From Saposhnikovia divaricata (lineage: Eukaryota; Streptophyta; Magnoliopsida; Apiales; Apiaceae): 64,000 nt of DNA. The notes beneath the pieces were generated by a model. The model was not told where the DNA came from, did no database searches, and saw only the letters and a program-made list of their open reading frames with translations. The stretch covers positions 174,540,148 to 174,604,147 of the forward strand of contig CM071598.1 in NCBI GenBank assembly GCA_036435485.1, in the 5' to 3' direction. Numbering within the stretch: position 1 is the stretch's first letter; each line of letters begins with the position of its first letter. The position numbers and the translations under genes were made by a program. This document shows positions 1-31,950 of the stretch, piece after piece.

Positions 1-80
1 AGATGATTATAAAAATATAATATAAGATTTGATTTGGACTTTTAAAATTTTAGAGTGACCGGTTATATAACGTAATTATC

Positions 81-479
81 TGTTGCAACCAATTTCCGTC
101 GGTGTATCCGTTCGGTCGGACCTGCAATTTAAGAAGAATGCGAGGGTGTGCCCCCCGATTCACCTCCGGTGTGAGAATAAGTTAACTGGTTCTTTTATGA
201 GTAAAGGTAAACGCAGAGTGTTTGTGTTGTGTGTAAGTGATTGAATGAATGATATCAAACCTCTGTTAACCTTTTTATTCTCTATGCTGGCAGTTATCGG
301 AGAGTAGGACGAATGGAGAACGTGTCCCACGTTCCCACGTTCCCAGGGAACACAACTGAATGGACCGTTGCACATAACTGGGCCGAATGATATGGGCCCT
401 CGCCAGTCTGGAGCCTCTCCAAGCCAATTATCCTCATTGGGCTTTCGGTCCAGCCCGGTAAGAAGTTGGGCCTCTAACA
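81..479 (-). repeat. 3' LTR of the truncated Tat element
   Basis: Read on the minus strand it starts TGTTAGAGGCCCAA at 479 and ends GGTTGCAACA at 81, giving the usual TG...CA ends. The start and end match the LTR of the sister element (start at 47220, end at 55169), so the 399-bp span is set by comparison. It contains a short duplication of ACGTTCCC near 330-345. No long reading frame inside it looks real. Confidence 0.8.
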
Positions 480-710
480 TGTCCCTAGGCTTCGTTCGGA
501 ATTATCCTCAGGACGAAGGCTAAAGCCCAAGCCCATCTTCGGAAATCTGTCTTCGTACGTGTCCTTCGGATAAGGATGGCGATGGACAAGGCCGAGACGC
601 CTCCTGGGAAGTCGTGTCCCTTTATGGATGACAACTGTCTGTCCTTGAGATTCGTGCTTCAATCCCCGCCGTTGAATATGAAACGGCTCCGTCCAAACGT
701 CACATCCCTG

Positions 711-718
711 TATATAAA
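711..718 (+). promoter_or_regulatory. TATA box of the antisense retroelement gene
   Basis: TATATAAA lies in a GC-richer stretch about 210 bases before a strong donor site at 928 (GTAAGT). The transcript is inferred to start near 740-750 and run through a non-coding leader exon to 927. The leader intron 928-1376 ends in a CAG acceptor just four bases before the ATG at 1381. This makes 711-718 a plausible core promoter for the plus-strand gene. It is inferred from position and consensus only. Confidence 0.5.
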
Positions 719-1380
719 CCTTCTAGACCCATTCAGTCCCCACTTTTACGCCTATCGATTGAACAAAACACCAGAGTCAAAAACTTTTATTTCCCAGAGC
801 TTTTTGCAAACAACGATTGGAAACGTCGATTCATCGCCGGTCATCTTCTCTTCTCCGACTCCGGTGGACGTCTACATTCAAGCAACTTATCCTCAAGAAC
901 TCAGCCTCGTCAAGGATCTTCAAACAAGTAAGTAACATTTCCCTTCTCACTTCTTTACCATAACTATTCTGCACTCTATATATTCGTGTATGTGTTTATA
1001 CGTATATGCGCATGAAGTTGCCTGTGATTCTCAAATATTGTATGTTCATGCCTGCAAGTAGTTAGGTGGCCTTTGATGTACCATTTTATCCTTTAATTGT
1101 TTCCCTCTACGATTACGGAATTGGTCTGGAGAACGGCCTGGGCAAGAACTTCCTTCGGGATCTTCGAACCCTGAGCACTTTTCATACCAGTCCGACCGCT
1201 TTAGAACTCCTAGGAACCCTCTAATCTCCCGAAAATTTAGGCCTTCAGATCCCTTTGACCTAGGCCGTAGGTGTCCCGACCGATCCTGGCTCACTGTACT
1301 CGGCCCTTCTTTCCTTTTGAATTCCTTTTTCTTTATCCGAGTACAAGGCTAACCGTCTCTTCATTTCCGAATGCAGGGAC

Positions 1381-3206
1381 ATGGATCGGTCAACCGAAGG
1401 TGCCGGTCCTTCGGAGGTATCACCGTTTAGTGATGTCGGGGAGTATCCTGCGGCGAACTTTCGGTCGCACCTGACTGAGGAAAAAATAGAAGAATTCCAT
1501 TCCAAATACCGAGTAGAGAGGACGGTCTGGTACTTCTTCACCCCTAGGAAGAGAGACCGTATTTGGCACAACCCTGAGGTTCCACCTCTCTTCGGCGGAA
1601 GCGTGGCCACCGGCATATCCGAAATGGCCTTCAAATGTGGCTTTCGGCTGCCGATGCTGCCAATATTGAAAAAATTGCTGAGGCAAGTTGGGATCGCCAT
1701 AGGACAGCTGGATCCGAACAGCTTTTTCCATATAAACGCTTTCCAAGCCCGATGCTTAGCTAAAGGGATGACTCCGAGGACAACCCTGTTCTGGCATCAT
1801 TATGAGCTTCGGAGGAATTCCAAAAGCAACGGCTTCTACACTATCGCTCGTCGGACCGGCAGGGCCGATTGGGCTCAAACGAACTCCAACAATAGGGGGG
1901 CCCATGAGAAGTGGGTTTTCATCTCGGGCCCGAAAATGGAGAAGTACGGCCGCTGGCAGGATCTGGACCCGTCGAGGTTGCAGTATCCCGAGATGTTGGA
2001 GGCGGACAAACACGATTATCGTCTTCTTTGTGAACTCGATATGGATAGGGTTCCCCTATCGGACAGCCGGGATAACGACTGGTTGGTCGCCCTCTGGGGT
2101 AGTGGTAACATTTATCCTTACTCCTTTCCATCCGAGTGTTTCCTTTACTGTATTTTTATTTCTTGTTGCCAATGTTTGACACTCTTGTTTTTGTGCAGTG
2201 TCTTCTCTTGATCATATTATTGAGCGCAAACGCAAGAAGGCAGCTCAACTCTCGATAGCTGCTACAGCCGAAGCTGATGCTGCCGCTCAATCGGCCGGCA
2301 AGGAGCTGGAATCTGTTCCCGACACCGGTGGGAGAAGCGAAACTCCAGTGGCTTCTCCTCCGCGAGATCAGGGGGATGGTATCGTCCAGGCCCTCTCAAC
2401 CGATTCCCGAAAAAGGGGTCGGTCGGGAGATGCCGGACTGAAAGTATACCATCCTCCCTGGGGAGTCATTGAGACGGATCAAATCATTGTCCCTGCCCCC
2501 CAGCTGTCTACCGTAGTAGGTCCCGATCTTTGCCGGGGTCTCATTCTGCCAGCCGACAGGCCCACGTTTGCTAAGGCAAACGACCTTGAGGCTTGTACTG
2601 AAATGCTGGCTCTGCTCTCCATGGTAAGCTTTTTTTTTTTTTTTTTTTCCTTCGGTGTTATTTCTTTCACTTGTATTCAGTGTTTAATTCTTTTCCCTTG
2701 TTTGTTTCCAGGGGGTCTCTTGGTCGGCCGTAGTGACTGAACGGATGGAGGGTATACAGAAAAAGCTGGAGGCAGCCAACCAGACTGAAGTTCGGGCAGT
2801 CAAGGCTGAAGAGGACCTCCGGAATGCAACTTCTGACTTGGAGAGGGTCACCGGCCAATCTAACTCCTTGAAGGCCGAGAATGATGCCTTGAAGGCAAAG
2901 TTGCAGGAGATGGACGCCTTGAGGGCTAGGGTCGAGTGGAGAAACAAGCAGCTCAAGCTTTCAAGGAAAAATGTTCGGAAGCTGCAGAAGACCCTGGAGC
3001 TGACCGAAGAAAGATGCTACCAAATGGGGTATGACGGCGCTGTGCTGAAGGCACATTCTTTGGGCTTCGATCATACTCAGCTGGTAGATCCTTCGCTCGG
3101 GATGACGGATCCGGTTGGTCGGGAGGGGTCTGATCAACCCTTAGAGGTTTCTTCGGGCGAAGATGAGTCTCTCTCCGACGAACCTCCAGCTGATGAAGCC
3201 TTGTAA
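1381..3206 (+). CDS. Antisense spliced ORF (aORF) of Tat element, plant 'putative gypsy-type transposon' protein
   Basis: A three-exon coding gene runs opposite to pol: exons 1381-2104, 2199-2623 and 2712-3206, after a non-coding leader exon and the intron 928-1376. The coding introns are GT-AG (GTAACA...TTTGTGCAG; GTAAGC...TTTCCAG). The junctions are in phase: a split GTG valine at the first and a clean codon boundary at the second. The product is 547 residues. Exon 1 (residues 1-241) resembles the plant family annotated as putative gypsy-type transposase/transposon protein. Exon 2 is low-complexity and Ala/Ser-rich. Exon 3 is a coiled coil rich in Lys, Glu and Leu with an acidic C-terminus. 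The function of such proteins is not established. The sister element keeps a broken copy of exon 3 at 61312-61759. An independent domesticated gene is possible, but its fixed place between pol and LTR argues for an element gene. Confidence 0.8.
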
Positions 3207-3239
3207 TATTTTCGTAGCTTTTAAATATTTTCGAACTTG

Positions 3240-3600
3240 TAATATTTAACTTTGCCTTCGGGCTCACTATTCGTGCCTTCGGGCTTGTAATATTTTACTT
3301 TGCCTTCGGGCTTGTTTTATATAAGTCTGCCTTTGCATAATATTCTTTTGTATGCGTCTTCGGCTTCGGCCTTAATTTGGCTTCTGTTTCTGTTCATGCG
3401 TCTTTGGCTTTGATTTGCCTTGGCATGATTCTTCTTTTTTTTTTATGCCTCTTCGGCTTCATTTTGCCTTAGCATATTTATTTTATTTTTATGCATCTTC
3501 GGCCATTTTTGCCTTAGCATATTTACTTTATTTTTATGCATCTTCGGCCATTTTTGCCTTAGCATAATTCTTGCCTTTTTGTGCATCTTTGGTCGTAACC
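3240..3600. repeat. Short tandem repeats between aORF and pol
   Basis: Two repeat types lie in the gap where the aORF and pol converge. The first is built on 'gccttcgggcttgtaatatt' (3240-3330). The second is a roughly 45-bp unit with CATCTTCGGCCATTTTTGCC followed by TTAGCATATTTACTTTATTT (about 3440-3590). Equivalent inverted repeats (gccgaagatgca, aagcccgaagg) are present at 60990-61260 in the sister element, so the array belongs to the family. The rest of 3600-4069 holds no gene that I can see. Confidence 0.7.
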
Positions 3601-4069
3601 TAGCTGCCCCCGAGTATTTAAGGGGTTTTGTAAATGATTAAGGTCTCGTTCGGTCGGTTGAAAAATATTTCCTCCCGGCCTTAATTAATGTCAAAGCAAC
3701 TTGAATACTAAGGCAATTTTGTAAGAGGCCAAATTTTATTCGGTCGGCCCCAAATTTGGATTCGTCAAGTATTTGTAGCTTAAAACACAATGTACTTGAA
3801 CACTACCAATAAGTTAAGGGGCGCATGTTTTATACGGTCGGCCCCAAACATGGGTCTATTAAGCTTAATATTGCGTACTTAGCTTTTTGGCTATAAATGT
3901 ACTTAGCTTAACAATAACGGATAAAAAATGGAGCAAAACAATCTTTTCATTAACCATGCAACTCTTACATAGATTTGATTACAGATTGATGCTAGCTTAT
4001 GGAATTCAGAATAAAGTTGCATAAGACAAAATACTGAAGTAAAAAGCAGTAAAAGGTGGACCAGTATGC

Positions 4070-7000
4070 TTACTGGTAGAAACGACGAAGGCGAGCGGCG
4101 TGCCAGGTGTTTTTGATTGGGCTGCCGTCCGGATGAGCCAATTTGTAGGTGCCTGATCGGACCACTTCAATCACCACATATGGACCTTCCCAGTTGGGCA
4201 TAAGCTTGCCTTTTTTTGCTGGCATGGAGGTGGCTAACTCCCGAAGCACTAAGTCCCCGGCTCGAAAAGATCTCTTCTTCACCCCCGAATCATAGTATTG
4301 GGCTGCCTGCAGTTGGTACCTTAAGTTTCTTTGGTGGGCAGCCTCTCTTTCTTCTTCTAGTAAGTCCACATTTGCTCGAAGTCCGAACTCATTTGTCTCC
4401 ACGTTAAACGTTTCTGTTCGGTACGACTCTAAACCAACTTCGACAGGTAGAAGGGCATCAGTTCCGAAGGCCAGTTTGAAAGGTGTTTCCCCGGTTGAAG
4501 ATCTTGTAGTGGTTCGGTAAGCCCATAGGACCCATGGTAGTTCTTCAGCCCAAAGTCCCTTAGCTTCCCCTAGCCTTTTCTTGATTCCATCAAAAATGAT
4601 TTTGTTGGCCGCCTCGATCGCCCCGTTTCCCTGGGGATGCCCTACCGAACTGAACTTCTGTTTTATCCCGAATTGAGCCAGGAATTTTCTGAACTTGCTC
4701 CCAATGAATTGAGTACCGTTATCGGACACACAAACCATAGGTATGCCAAACCTCAAGATCACCTGTTCCAGCATGAATTTCTTCGCGGCCTCTTCGGTAA
4801 TGGCCGAAAGGGGTTTTGCTTCTATCCACTTTGTCATATAGTCGATTGCCACAATACAGTATTTCGCTTGCTTAGTGCTGGTGGGTAGGATCCCCACAAT
4901 ATCGACCGCCCACATAGCAAATGGGATCGGGCTAAGGACTGAAGACATCTCTTCGGGAGGTTGCTTCGGGATTGTGCTGAATATCTGGCATTGCTTGCAT
5001 TTCTTTGCATACTCTGTGGCGTCTTCTTTCATTTTTGGCCAGAAGAATCCCTGCCTAAGGATCTTGAAGGCTAAGGATCGTCCTGCCAAATGTTCTCCAC
5101 AAATCCCTTCATGAACCGTCTCCAAAGCAAGCTGTTGTTCATCTTTGTCTAAACATCTGAGTAGCGGCTGGCTTACCGATCGTCTGAACAAACGGCCCCC
5201 GACCAGAGTGTAATTTCCCGACCGATACTTAACCTTCTGTGCTTCCCTTCGGTCAAGTGGTAGGATGCCTTTTTCCAAGAAGGCCCTGATGGGAGTCATC
5301 CAATTGACCCCTTGATGAATTTCCATGCACTGCTTCTTGTCTATCGAAGGTGTCTTTACTTCGGTCAGATAGATGGACCCACTTAGGTTTTGGGTTTCTG
5401 CCGAAGCTAACCTCGAGAGGGCGTCTGCCCGACTGTTGCTTTCTCTAGCTACTTGAGTTAACTCGAAAGTTTCAAACAGCAAAGATTGTTCACGTACCTT
5501 AAGGGCGTATGCCTTGGTTCGGGGATCTTTTTGCCCATACTCTCCTGAGAACTGTTTTACCACCAACATTGAATCACTGAACGCCCTTATGTGCTTAACT
5601 TCCAAATTTCTTGCCAAATCTAGCCCGGCCAAGAGTGCTTCATATTCGGCTTCGTTGTTCGTCAACGGGAAAGTGAACCTGATAGCTTGACAAATCTCGA
5701 ATCCTTCTGGGCTTGTAAGAATTAGCCCTGCCCCGCACTTTTCCTTGGCGACCGAACCATCGACAAACAACTTCCATTTTCCCGGTGTCTGAATCATTCG
5801 TTCTTCAGGAGCTAAGTCATTCGGCCCCGAAAAAGAGCATTCTACTATGAAATCCGCCAATGCTTGGGCTTTGATCGAAGTCCTTGGTGTATACTCCAAA
5901 TCATGCTCCCCCAATTCGATCGCCCAAGCAACCACTCTGCCCGATGCCTCTGGCCTTTGCAATATTTTCTTTAACGGCTGATCGGTTACAACTTTGATTG
6001 TCCTTCCCTGGAAATAGTGCCTTAGCTTTCTTGCGGCCACTACCAGTCCATAAGCGAACTTCTCTGCATTCGGATATCTTGTTTCTGCATCCTTGAGAAT
6101 ATGAGAGACATAGAATACCGGATGCTGGTTTCCTTCATATTCTTTGACCAACACGGCTCCAAGTGTTCGGTCGTTCACAGCCAAGTACAGCTGCAATGTC
6201 TCCTTCGGGTCGGGTCTCATTAAGAGTGGGGCTTTCACTAAGTACTCTTTAACATCCTCGAATGCTTTCTGGCAATTTGGCCCCCACTCGAAATTCTTGG
6301 ACCCCCGAAGCACTTCAAAGAATGGTAAGGCCTTTTCGGCCGATCGGGAGATGAACCTCCTCAGGGCTGCTAGCCGTCCGGTCAGCTTTTGAATGTCCCT
6401 GATTGTCTTCGGTGCCTCCATATCAATGACTGCTTTAATCTTCTCCGGATTGGCTTCAATTCCTCTGGCGCTAACCATGTATCCCAGAAATTTCCCACTA
6501 TTCACTCCAAACGTACATTTGTTCGGATTGATCCTCATGTTGTTTCTTCTGAGCGTTTCAAAACATTCCCTCAGATCTTCGGCATGATCCCTGAAAAGGG
6601 ACTTAACAATCATATCGTCCACGTAGCATTCCATGTTCCGGCCGATCTGGGCTTTGAACACTTTGTTGATCATCTTTTGGAATGTTGCCCCGGCGTTCTT
6701 CAAGCCGAAGGGCATCTTGATGTAGGCATAAGTGCCATTCGGTGTGATGAATGCTGTCTTGGGAACGTCCTCGGCATTCATGGCAATTTGGTGGTATCCT
6801 GAGAATGCATCCAGGAAACTGAGTATTTGATGCCCCGAAGTAGCATCTATCAGTTGGTCAATGTTTGGCAAGGGATAGTGGTCTTTCGGGCAATGCTTAT
6901 TCAGGTCGGTGTAGTCGACACACATCCTCCACTTGCCATTAGATTTCTTCACCACCACTACGTTTGCCAACCAATCGGGATAGTCTATCTCTTCAATGAA

Positions 7001-7702
7001 CTTTGCTTCCAGCAATTTTTCGACTTCAACTTGGATTACTTTCTGCCTTTCCATGGCGAAATTCCTCTTCTTTTGTCTTACGGGCTTGGCTTCGGGAGCT
7101 ACATTTAAACCGTGTTTGGCAACCGCAGGGTCCAAACCTGGCATATCTTCGGGATTCCATGCGAATACGTCGTGGAATTCCCTAATGACCTTGATGACTT
7201 TCTCTTTTAATTTCGGCTCCATGTTCTTTCCAATTTGGATCATCTTTCCCGACTGACCCACGTATAGTTCTACCTCTTCGGTCTCTGCAGCCGGCTCAGC
7301 AATCGGGCTTGACAGGTCGGCCCCAAACTTTTCCAACTCAATGTTCAGCAGTTGGTGGCTGCCCCCAGCTTCGGTCTCATTTCTTTTCCTCTTTCCGGCT
7401 TCGGTCATCTCAATGTCTTTGTCTTTTTCCAAATCCTCCAACATGATTATTCTGGCTGCTTTCTGATCGCCTCTCATTTCTCCTACTCCATGTTCTGTTG
7501 GGAACTTCAACTTCAGATGAGGGACAGAGGACACGGCCTGGAACAAAGATAAGGCTGGCCTTCCCAAAATTCCGTTGTACGGACTATCGACCCGGACGAC
7601 ATAGAACTTTGCTTCCTTCACCACAGTGTATGGCGCTTTTCCCATCATGACAGACAAAGTGATGGTCCCTTCTATCGGTACAGGCTGATTACCGAAACAC
7701 AC
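4070..7702 (-). CDS. Tat-type pol polyprotein (partial PR, RT, RNase H, aRNH, INT)
   Basis: An open frame of 1210 codons makes the element's replication enzymes. It begins with the C-terminal part of retropepsin (ILGRPALSLFQ, residues 48-58) and has no true start: the first codon is GTG and lies in flanking DNA. The reverse transcriptase shows FLDAFSGYHQI and the catalytic YVDD near residue 360. A first RNase H follows at about 545-640, then a second RNase H at about 645-770 with LFVDGS, NNEAEYEAL, FSDSMLVV and RADALSRLA. Integrase has the HHCC zinc finger (HEGICGEH ... CKQC, about 862-905) and the DD35E triad at about 932, 994 and 1029. All catalytic residues are present and there is no frameshift, which is notable for a truncated element. 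Without gag, a protease active site and a 5' LTR it cannot act alone. Confidence 0.9.
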   Translation of the reverse strand: MCFGNQPVPIEGTITLSVMMGKAPYTVVKEAKFYVVRVDSPYNGILGRPALSLFQAVSSVPHLKLKFPTEHGVGEMRGDQKAARIIMLEDLEKDKDIEMTEAGKRKRNETEAGGSHQLLNIELEKFGADLSSPIAEPAAETEEVELYVGQSGKMIQIGKNMEPKLKEKVIKVIREFHDVFAWNPEDMPGLDPAVAKHGLNVAPEAKPVRQKKRNFAMERQKVIQVEVEKLLEAKFIEEIDYPDWLANVVVVKKSNGKWRMCVDYTDLNKHCPKDHYPLPNIDQLIDATSGHQILSFLDAFSGYHQIAMNAEDVPKTAFITPNGTYAYIKMPFGLKNAGATFQKMINKVFKAQIGRNMECYVDDMIVKSLFRDHAEDLRECFETLRRNNMRINPNKCTFGVNSGKFLGYMVSARGIEANPEKIKAVIDMEAPKTIRDIQKLTGRLAALRRFISRSAEKALPFFEVLRGSKNFEWGPNCQKAFEDVKEYLVKAPLLMRPDPKETLQLYLAVNDRTLGAVLVKEYEGNQHPVFYVSHILKDAETRYPNAEKFAYGLVVAARKLRHYFQGRTIKVVTDQPLKKILQRPEASGRVVAWAIELGEHDLEYTPRTSIKAQALADFIVECSFSGPNDLAPEERMIQTPGKWKLFVDGSVAKEKCGAGLILTSPEGFEICQAIRFTFPLTNNEAEYEALLAGLDLARNLEVKHIRAFSDSMLVVKQFSGEYGQKDPRTKAYALKVREQSLLFETFELTQVARESNSRADALSRLASAETQNLSGSIYLTEVKTPSIDKKQCMEIHQGVNWMTPIRAFLEKGILPLDRREAQKVKYRSGNYTLVGGRLFRRSVSQPLLRCLDKDEQQLALETVHEGICGEHLAGRSLAFKILRQGFFWPKMKEDATEYAKKCKQCQIFSTIPKQPPEEMSSVLSPIPFAMWAVDIVGILPTSTKQAKYCIVAIDYMTKWIEAKPLSAITEEAAKKFMLEQVILRFGIPMVCVSDNGTQFIGSKFRKFLAQFGIKQKFSSVGHPQGNGAIEAANKIIFDGIKKRLGEAKGLWAEELPWVLWAYRTTTRSSTGETPFKLAFGTDALLPVEVGLESYRTETFNVETNEFGLRANVDLLEEEREAAHQRNLRYQLQAAQYYDSGVKKRSFRAGDLVLRELATSMPAKKGKLMPNWEGPYVVIEVVRSGTYKLAHPDGSPIKNTWHAARLRRFYQ

Positions 7703-8689
7703 GATGAATTATATATTGTCTCGTATGTAATTTCACCTAGACATCCACGTAAGCGGCTACTTAATCTGCTTTTTAGAACACTGATATAATCTTTGTAATT
7801 TGTTACGTTTGTTACACAGATATCAATTTACTACTACAGTGCAAGTATCCAGGGCTCGTATGTACTAAATGTCATCTAGTGCCGTCCCTGGTTGCGTGCT
7901 ACCGACCCTCTATAACCACTCGGCCCCCACACAACCAGCTAAGAAGCCACCCCCGTTGGTTGCAGCCATTCCCTGCTTTGTACATTTTCGACATAATGAC
8001 TCTAAATTAGCGCTTGCTACATGCAGGTATGAGAAGTAGGGGCAGAATTAGGGGCTGGGTCGAACCGAAAAAAAGATTCACCACTTTATAAAGGTAGTTC
8101 TTTAATTATTTTTTTTTTTATATAAGTCAAGATGAAGCAATGATTTCGAACTATAAAAAAAAAAAATTGCACTTCGCGCGGGATTCGAAGTACAAAATTT
8201 TTTTTTCGCGTGTGCGAGAACCAACACATTTTTCAGTCCCCTGCGAGTCGATCCTGGTTCTGATGAGAAGTTACCATAGGAAGCGATGTCCAGACTTGGC
8301 AAAATCTCGACATATGATTCGAGTTATCTAGAAATTTAAGAACTATCAGTGGAAAAAATATATATAAAGTGAGAGATAACTGTGACTAGGATCTTTACAA
8401 AGCTAAAGAATGGCCCTTGAACTAATAACATCGTGATAATAATGTCATATATTACGCATGTGCGTATCTATGTTGCAACAGTAAACTGCTGATAAATTCA
8501 AAGACAACTTCAAAAAACCATTTATAAACTAGCAACCGGTATGCCAAATATAAAAGCATAACGTATTAGTTTGATATATCCCAAATTAATAAGTTAATTA
8601 TAAATATGTTCTTTTTTATTAAATAATTATAAATATGTTCCATGATTAAATTTAACTCATATATAACTTATATACATATAATCATACAT
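7703..8689. other. Intergenic stretch without recognised gene
   Basis: This is unrelated flanking sequence to the right of the truncated retroelement. It is AT-rich with A and T runs around 8110-8210. Short reading frames at 8102-8331 overlap on both strands and show no family signature. I see no RNA gene or complete transposon here. Confidence 0.6.
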
Positions 8690-8699
8690 ATATTTATAC

Positions 8700-8970
8700 G
8701 GGTTTTATATCAAAGTGGCCACTCGGTTCGTCAAAAACTATCACTTAGTCCATCGTACTCATCGGGGTTTCATTTACATCACTAAACTAAGAAAACATAT
8801 CATTTACCCCCTGTATATCACTTAGACCATCATAAATTGTATTATTTTTGTGAATGCAAGGGGCAAATGATATATTTTCTTAGTTTAATGGTTTAAATGA
8901 GACCCCGATGAGTACGGTGTGTTAATTGATAGTTTTTGACGAACCGAATGGCCACTTTGATATAAAACCC
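8700..8970. mobile_element. MITE with long TIRs, Mutator-like
   Basis: The ends are inverted copies of each other: GGGTTTTATATCAAAGTGGC at the left and its complement at the right. The match extends for roughly 80 bases on each side, including the CATCGGGGT...ACCCCGATG block. A 10-bp direct repeat, ATATTTATAC, sits at 8690-8699 and 8971-8980. Length 271 bp, long TIRs and a 9-11 bp target duplication fit a non-autonomous Mutator-like element. It encodes nothing. Confidence 0.85.
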
Positions 8971-8980
8971 ATATTTATAC

Positions 8981-9719
8981 TATATACGAATAAATTACCC
9001 CTTCTTTTTCTCTCCCACCCATCCACCATCCACCCACCTCTCTCATTGGGCACATTCATTCGGTGGTTGTTATCACAGGACAAACAAGTTCTTGCTGTGA
9101 ACAAGTTCTACTCGACCTAAAACATTTCTTGAAGATCGAAATTACGTAGATCGGGGAAAATACACCAAATGGATTCCAGAAAGTTCGTCACACTGCATCA
9201 AGGCAAGCTGAAATATATTTATTAGTTCAACAATGTGATTAACCCTATGTATATTGTAGTTAATATTTAGTACAATTCTCATTGAAGTAAAAGGATAAAA
9301 ATGTCTTTTAAAAATGTATAGTTAGTTAATCATGGTTACAATAAAGAATAGGACATATCAGAGAAATGAGATATATTTATAATTATAAATAAATATGGGA
9401 TACATTTATAATTGATCTTTTAAAACGGGACACATTAGAAAAAAAACCCAAAAGCATAATAAGCATATAAGAATATACACTGTTTTACAACACTAAATAC
9501 ACTACAAAACAAACAACAATGCTTCATGACATCCCTTCTACAAAATTAAGATTATGATACAAACTTCTATGCAAAAGATCATCGCACCAATAATTTGAAT
9601 CATCTATACCGTGCTCGGGGTATAATTACATCTGCCAAGCTTCTTCATTTGCGGCACTGGCATCTTAGGGAACAATCAATTCCCTAACGCTCAAAATGGC
9701 CAATTACAGACCTCTCGTC
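8981..9719. other. 3' flank and probable 3' UTR of MOR1
   Basis: No coding region is seen. The part nearest the MOR1 stop (roughly 9480-9719) is likely 3' UTR, because the gene reads leftward into it, but no poly(A) site can be fixed with confidence. A pyrimidine-rich stretch at 9000-9045 belongs to the intergenic part. Confidence 0.5.
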
Positions 9720-31118
<21,399 letters not shown>

Positions 31119-31224
31119 CGAAATCTAGAAATGTTTGTGTTGGTGTTGGGGAGAGAGAATAGATACAAATCGGTGTGTGTATAATTAGTGTTTGAAATAG
31201 AGGTGGATTGAGTGCCGGCGAGTG

Positions 31225-31260
<36 letters not shown>

Positions 31261-31543
31261 CAAATCTATATTTCTCTGTTGTTTCAAACCTGGGTAGGGA
31301 GAGAAAAATGGTGTTATATTTCAACTAGAGAGGAGGAGTGTTTTTGAATTTAGAAGTAGAGATATGAGAAGAATGTATGGAAATTAAATATTTCTTTGCT
31401 AGCTTGTTTTGTGTCATGTGTCCCGATTAATCAGGTTGTTTGAATTTCAAAACGTAAAATGATTTTTTTTTTAATAGAATCCTGGAATTAGAATCTTTGG
31501 AGATCGATATTTTTTTGAAACTTTTGGAGATTATATTTATACT
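31119..31543 (-). promoter_or_regulatory. 5' UTR and promoter region of MOR1
   Basis: Sequence upstream of the MOR1 start codon (ATG at 31118-31116). On the transcribed strand it contains a (CT)n run (31227-31258 on the plus strand as GA repeats), a frequent feature of plant 5' UTRs. No TATA box can be assigned with confidence, and the transcription start is unknown. Confidence 0.5.
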
Positions 31544-31553
31544 GGCGTATTTA

Positions 31554-31940
31554 GGCCTTCTCCATATAGAACACTCTTATATAACAAACAATAAAGAATA
31601 CTACAAAATCATTTATTCCAATAGATCCATTGGCCCCGCCAGGGGCACCCAATACAAAAAGTTCTTATTTTTTTTATCTTCTATCCATTCAGCAAAAAAA
31701 ATCTTAAAAAAAATTTTTTTTTGAAAAAAATCACTGTTCATGATGACGTCACTGCTGATGTCATCATGAACAGTGTTTTTTCTAAAAAAAATTTAAGATT
31801 TTTTTTTTGCTAAATGGATAGAAGATAAAAAAAATAAAAACTTTTTGTATTGGGTGTCATGACGGAACTCTTATATTGAATTAAATATGAGGTGTTCTTT
31901 ATTGTTCTTTATATAAGGTGTTCTTCGTGGAGTGCAACTC
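31554..31940. mobile_element. Foldback MITE with arms of about 190 bp
   Basis: The whole 387-bp element folds back on itself. The outer arms share GAACAC...TTATATAA...CAATAAAGAA; the inner arms share CACCCAATACAAAAAG and run to a near-perfect palindrome, CACTGTTCATGATGACGTCA with its complement, around a four-base loop near 31751-31754. A 10-bp direct repeat, GGCGTATTTA, flanks it at 31544-31553 and 31941-31950. The long arms and 10-bp target duplication suggest a Mutator-type foldback element. It lies just upstream of the MOR1 promoter and encodes nothing. Confidence 0.82.
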
Positions 31941-31950
31941 GGCGTATTTA

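Larger units (their letters stand above)
81..7695 (-). mobile_element. Tat-lineage Ty3/gypsy retrotransposon, 5'-truncated
   Basis: On the minus strand this element has, in order, part of protease, reverse transcriptase, RNase H, a second RNase H, integrase, a spacer with short repeats, an antisense spliced gene and a 3' LTR. The duplicated RNase H and the antisense gene downstream of pol are known marks of the Tat group. The 5' LTR, primer binding site, gag and the N-terminal half of protease are missing: similarity to the sister element at 57 kb stops near 7695, inside protease, and the sequence to its right is unrelated. The left end is the LTR end at 81. No target duplication can be checked because the other end is lost. 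It could be called Retand- or Ogre-like; I am sure of Tat-type, not of the subgroup. Confidence 0.88.

Noticed and set aside
3240..3600. A CRISPR-like array
   Set aside because: The repeats are degenerate, directly adjacent without unique spacers, lie in a plant retrotransposon, and recur in the sister element.
6144..7108. Several plus-strand frames of 60-137 codons opposite pol
   Set aside because: They are shadows of the long pol frame, with no family signature or splice support; the real antisense gene lies at 1381-3206.
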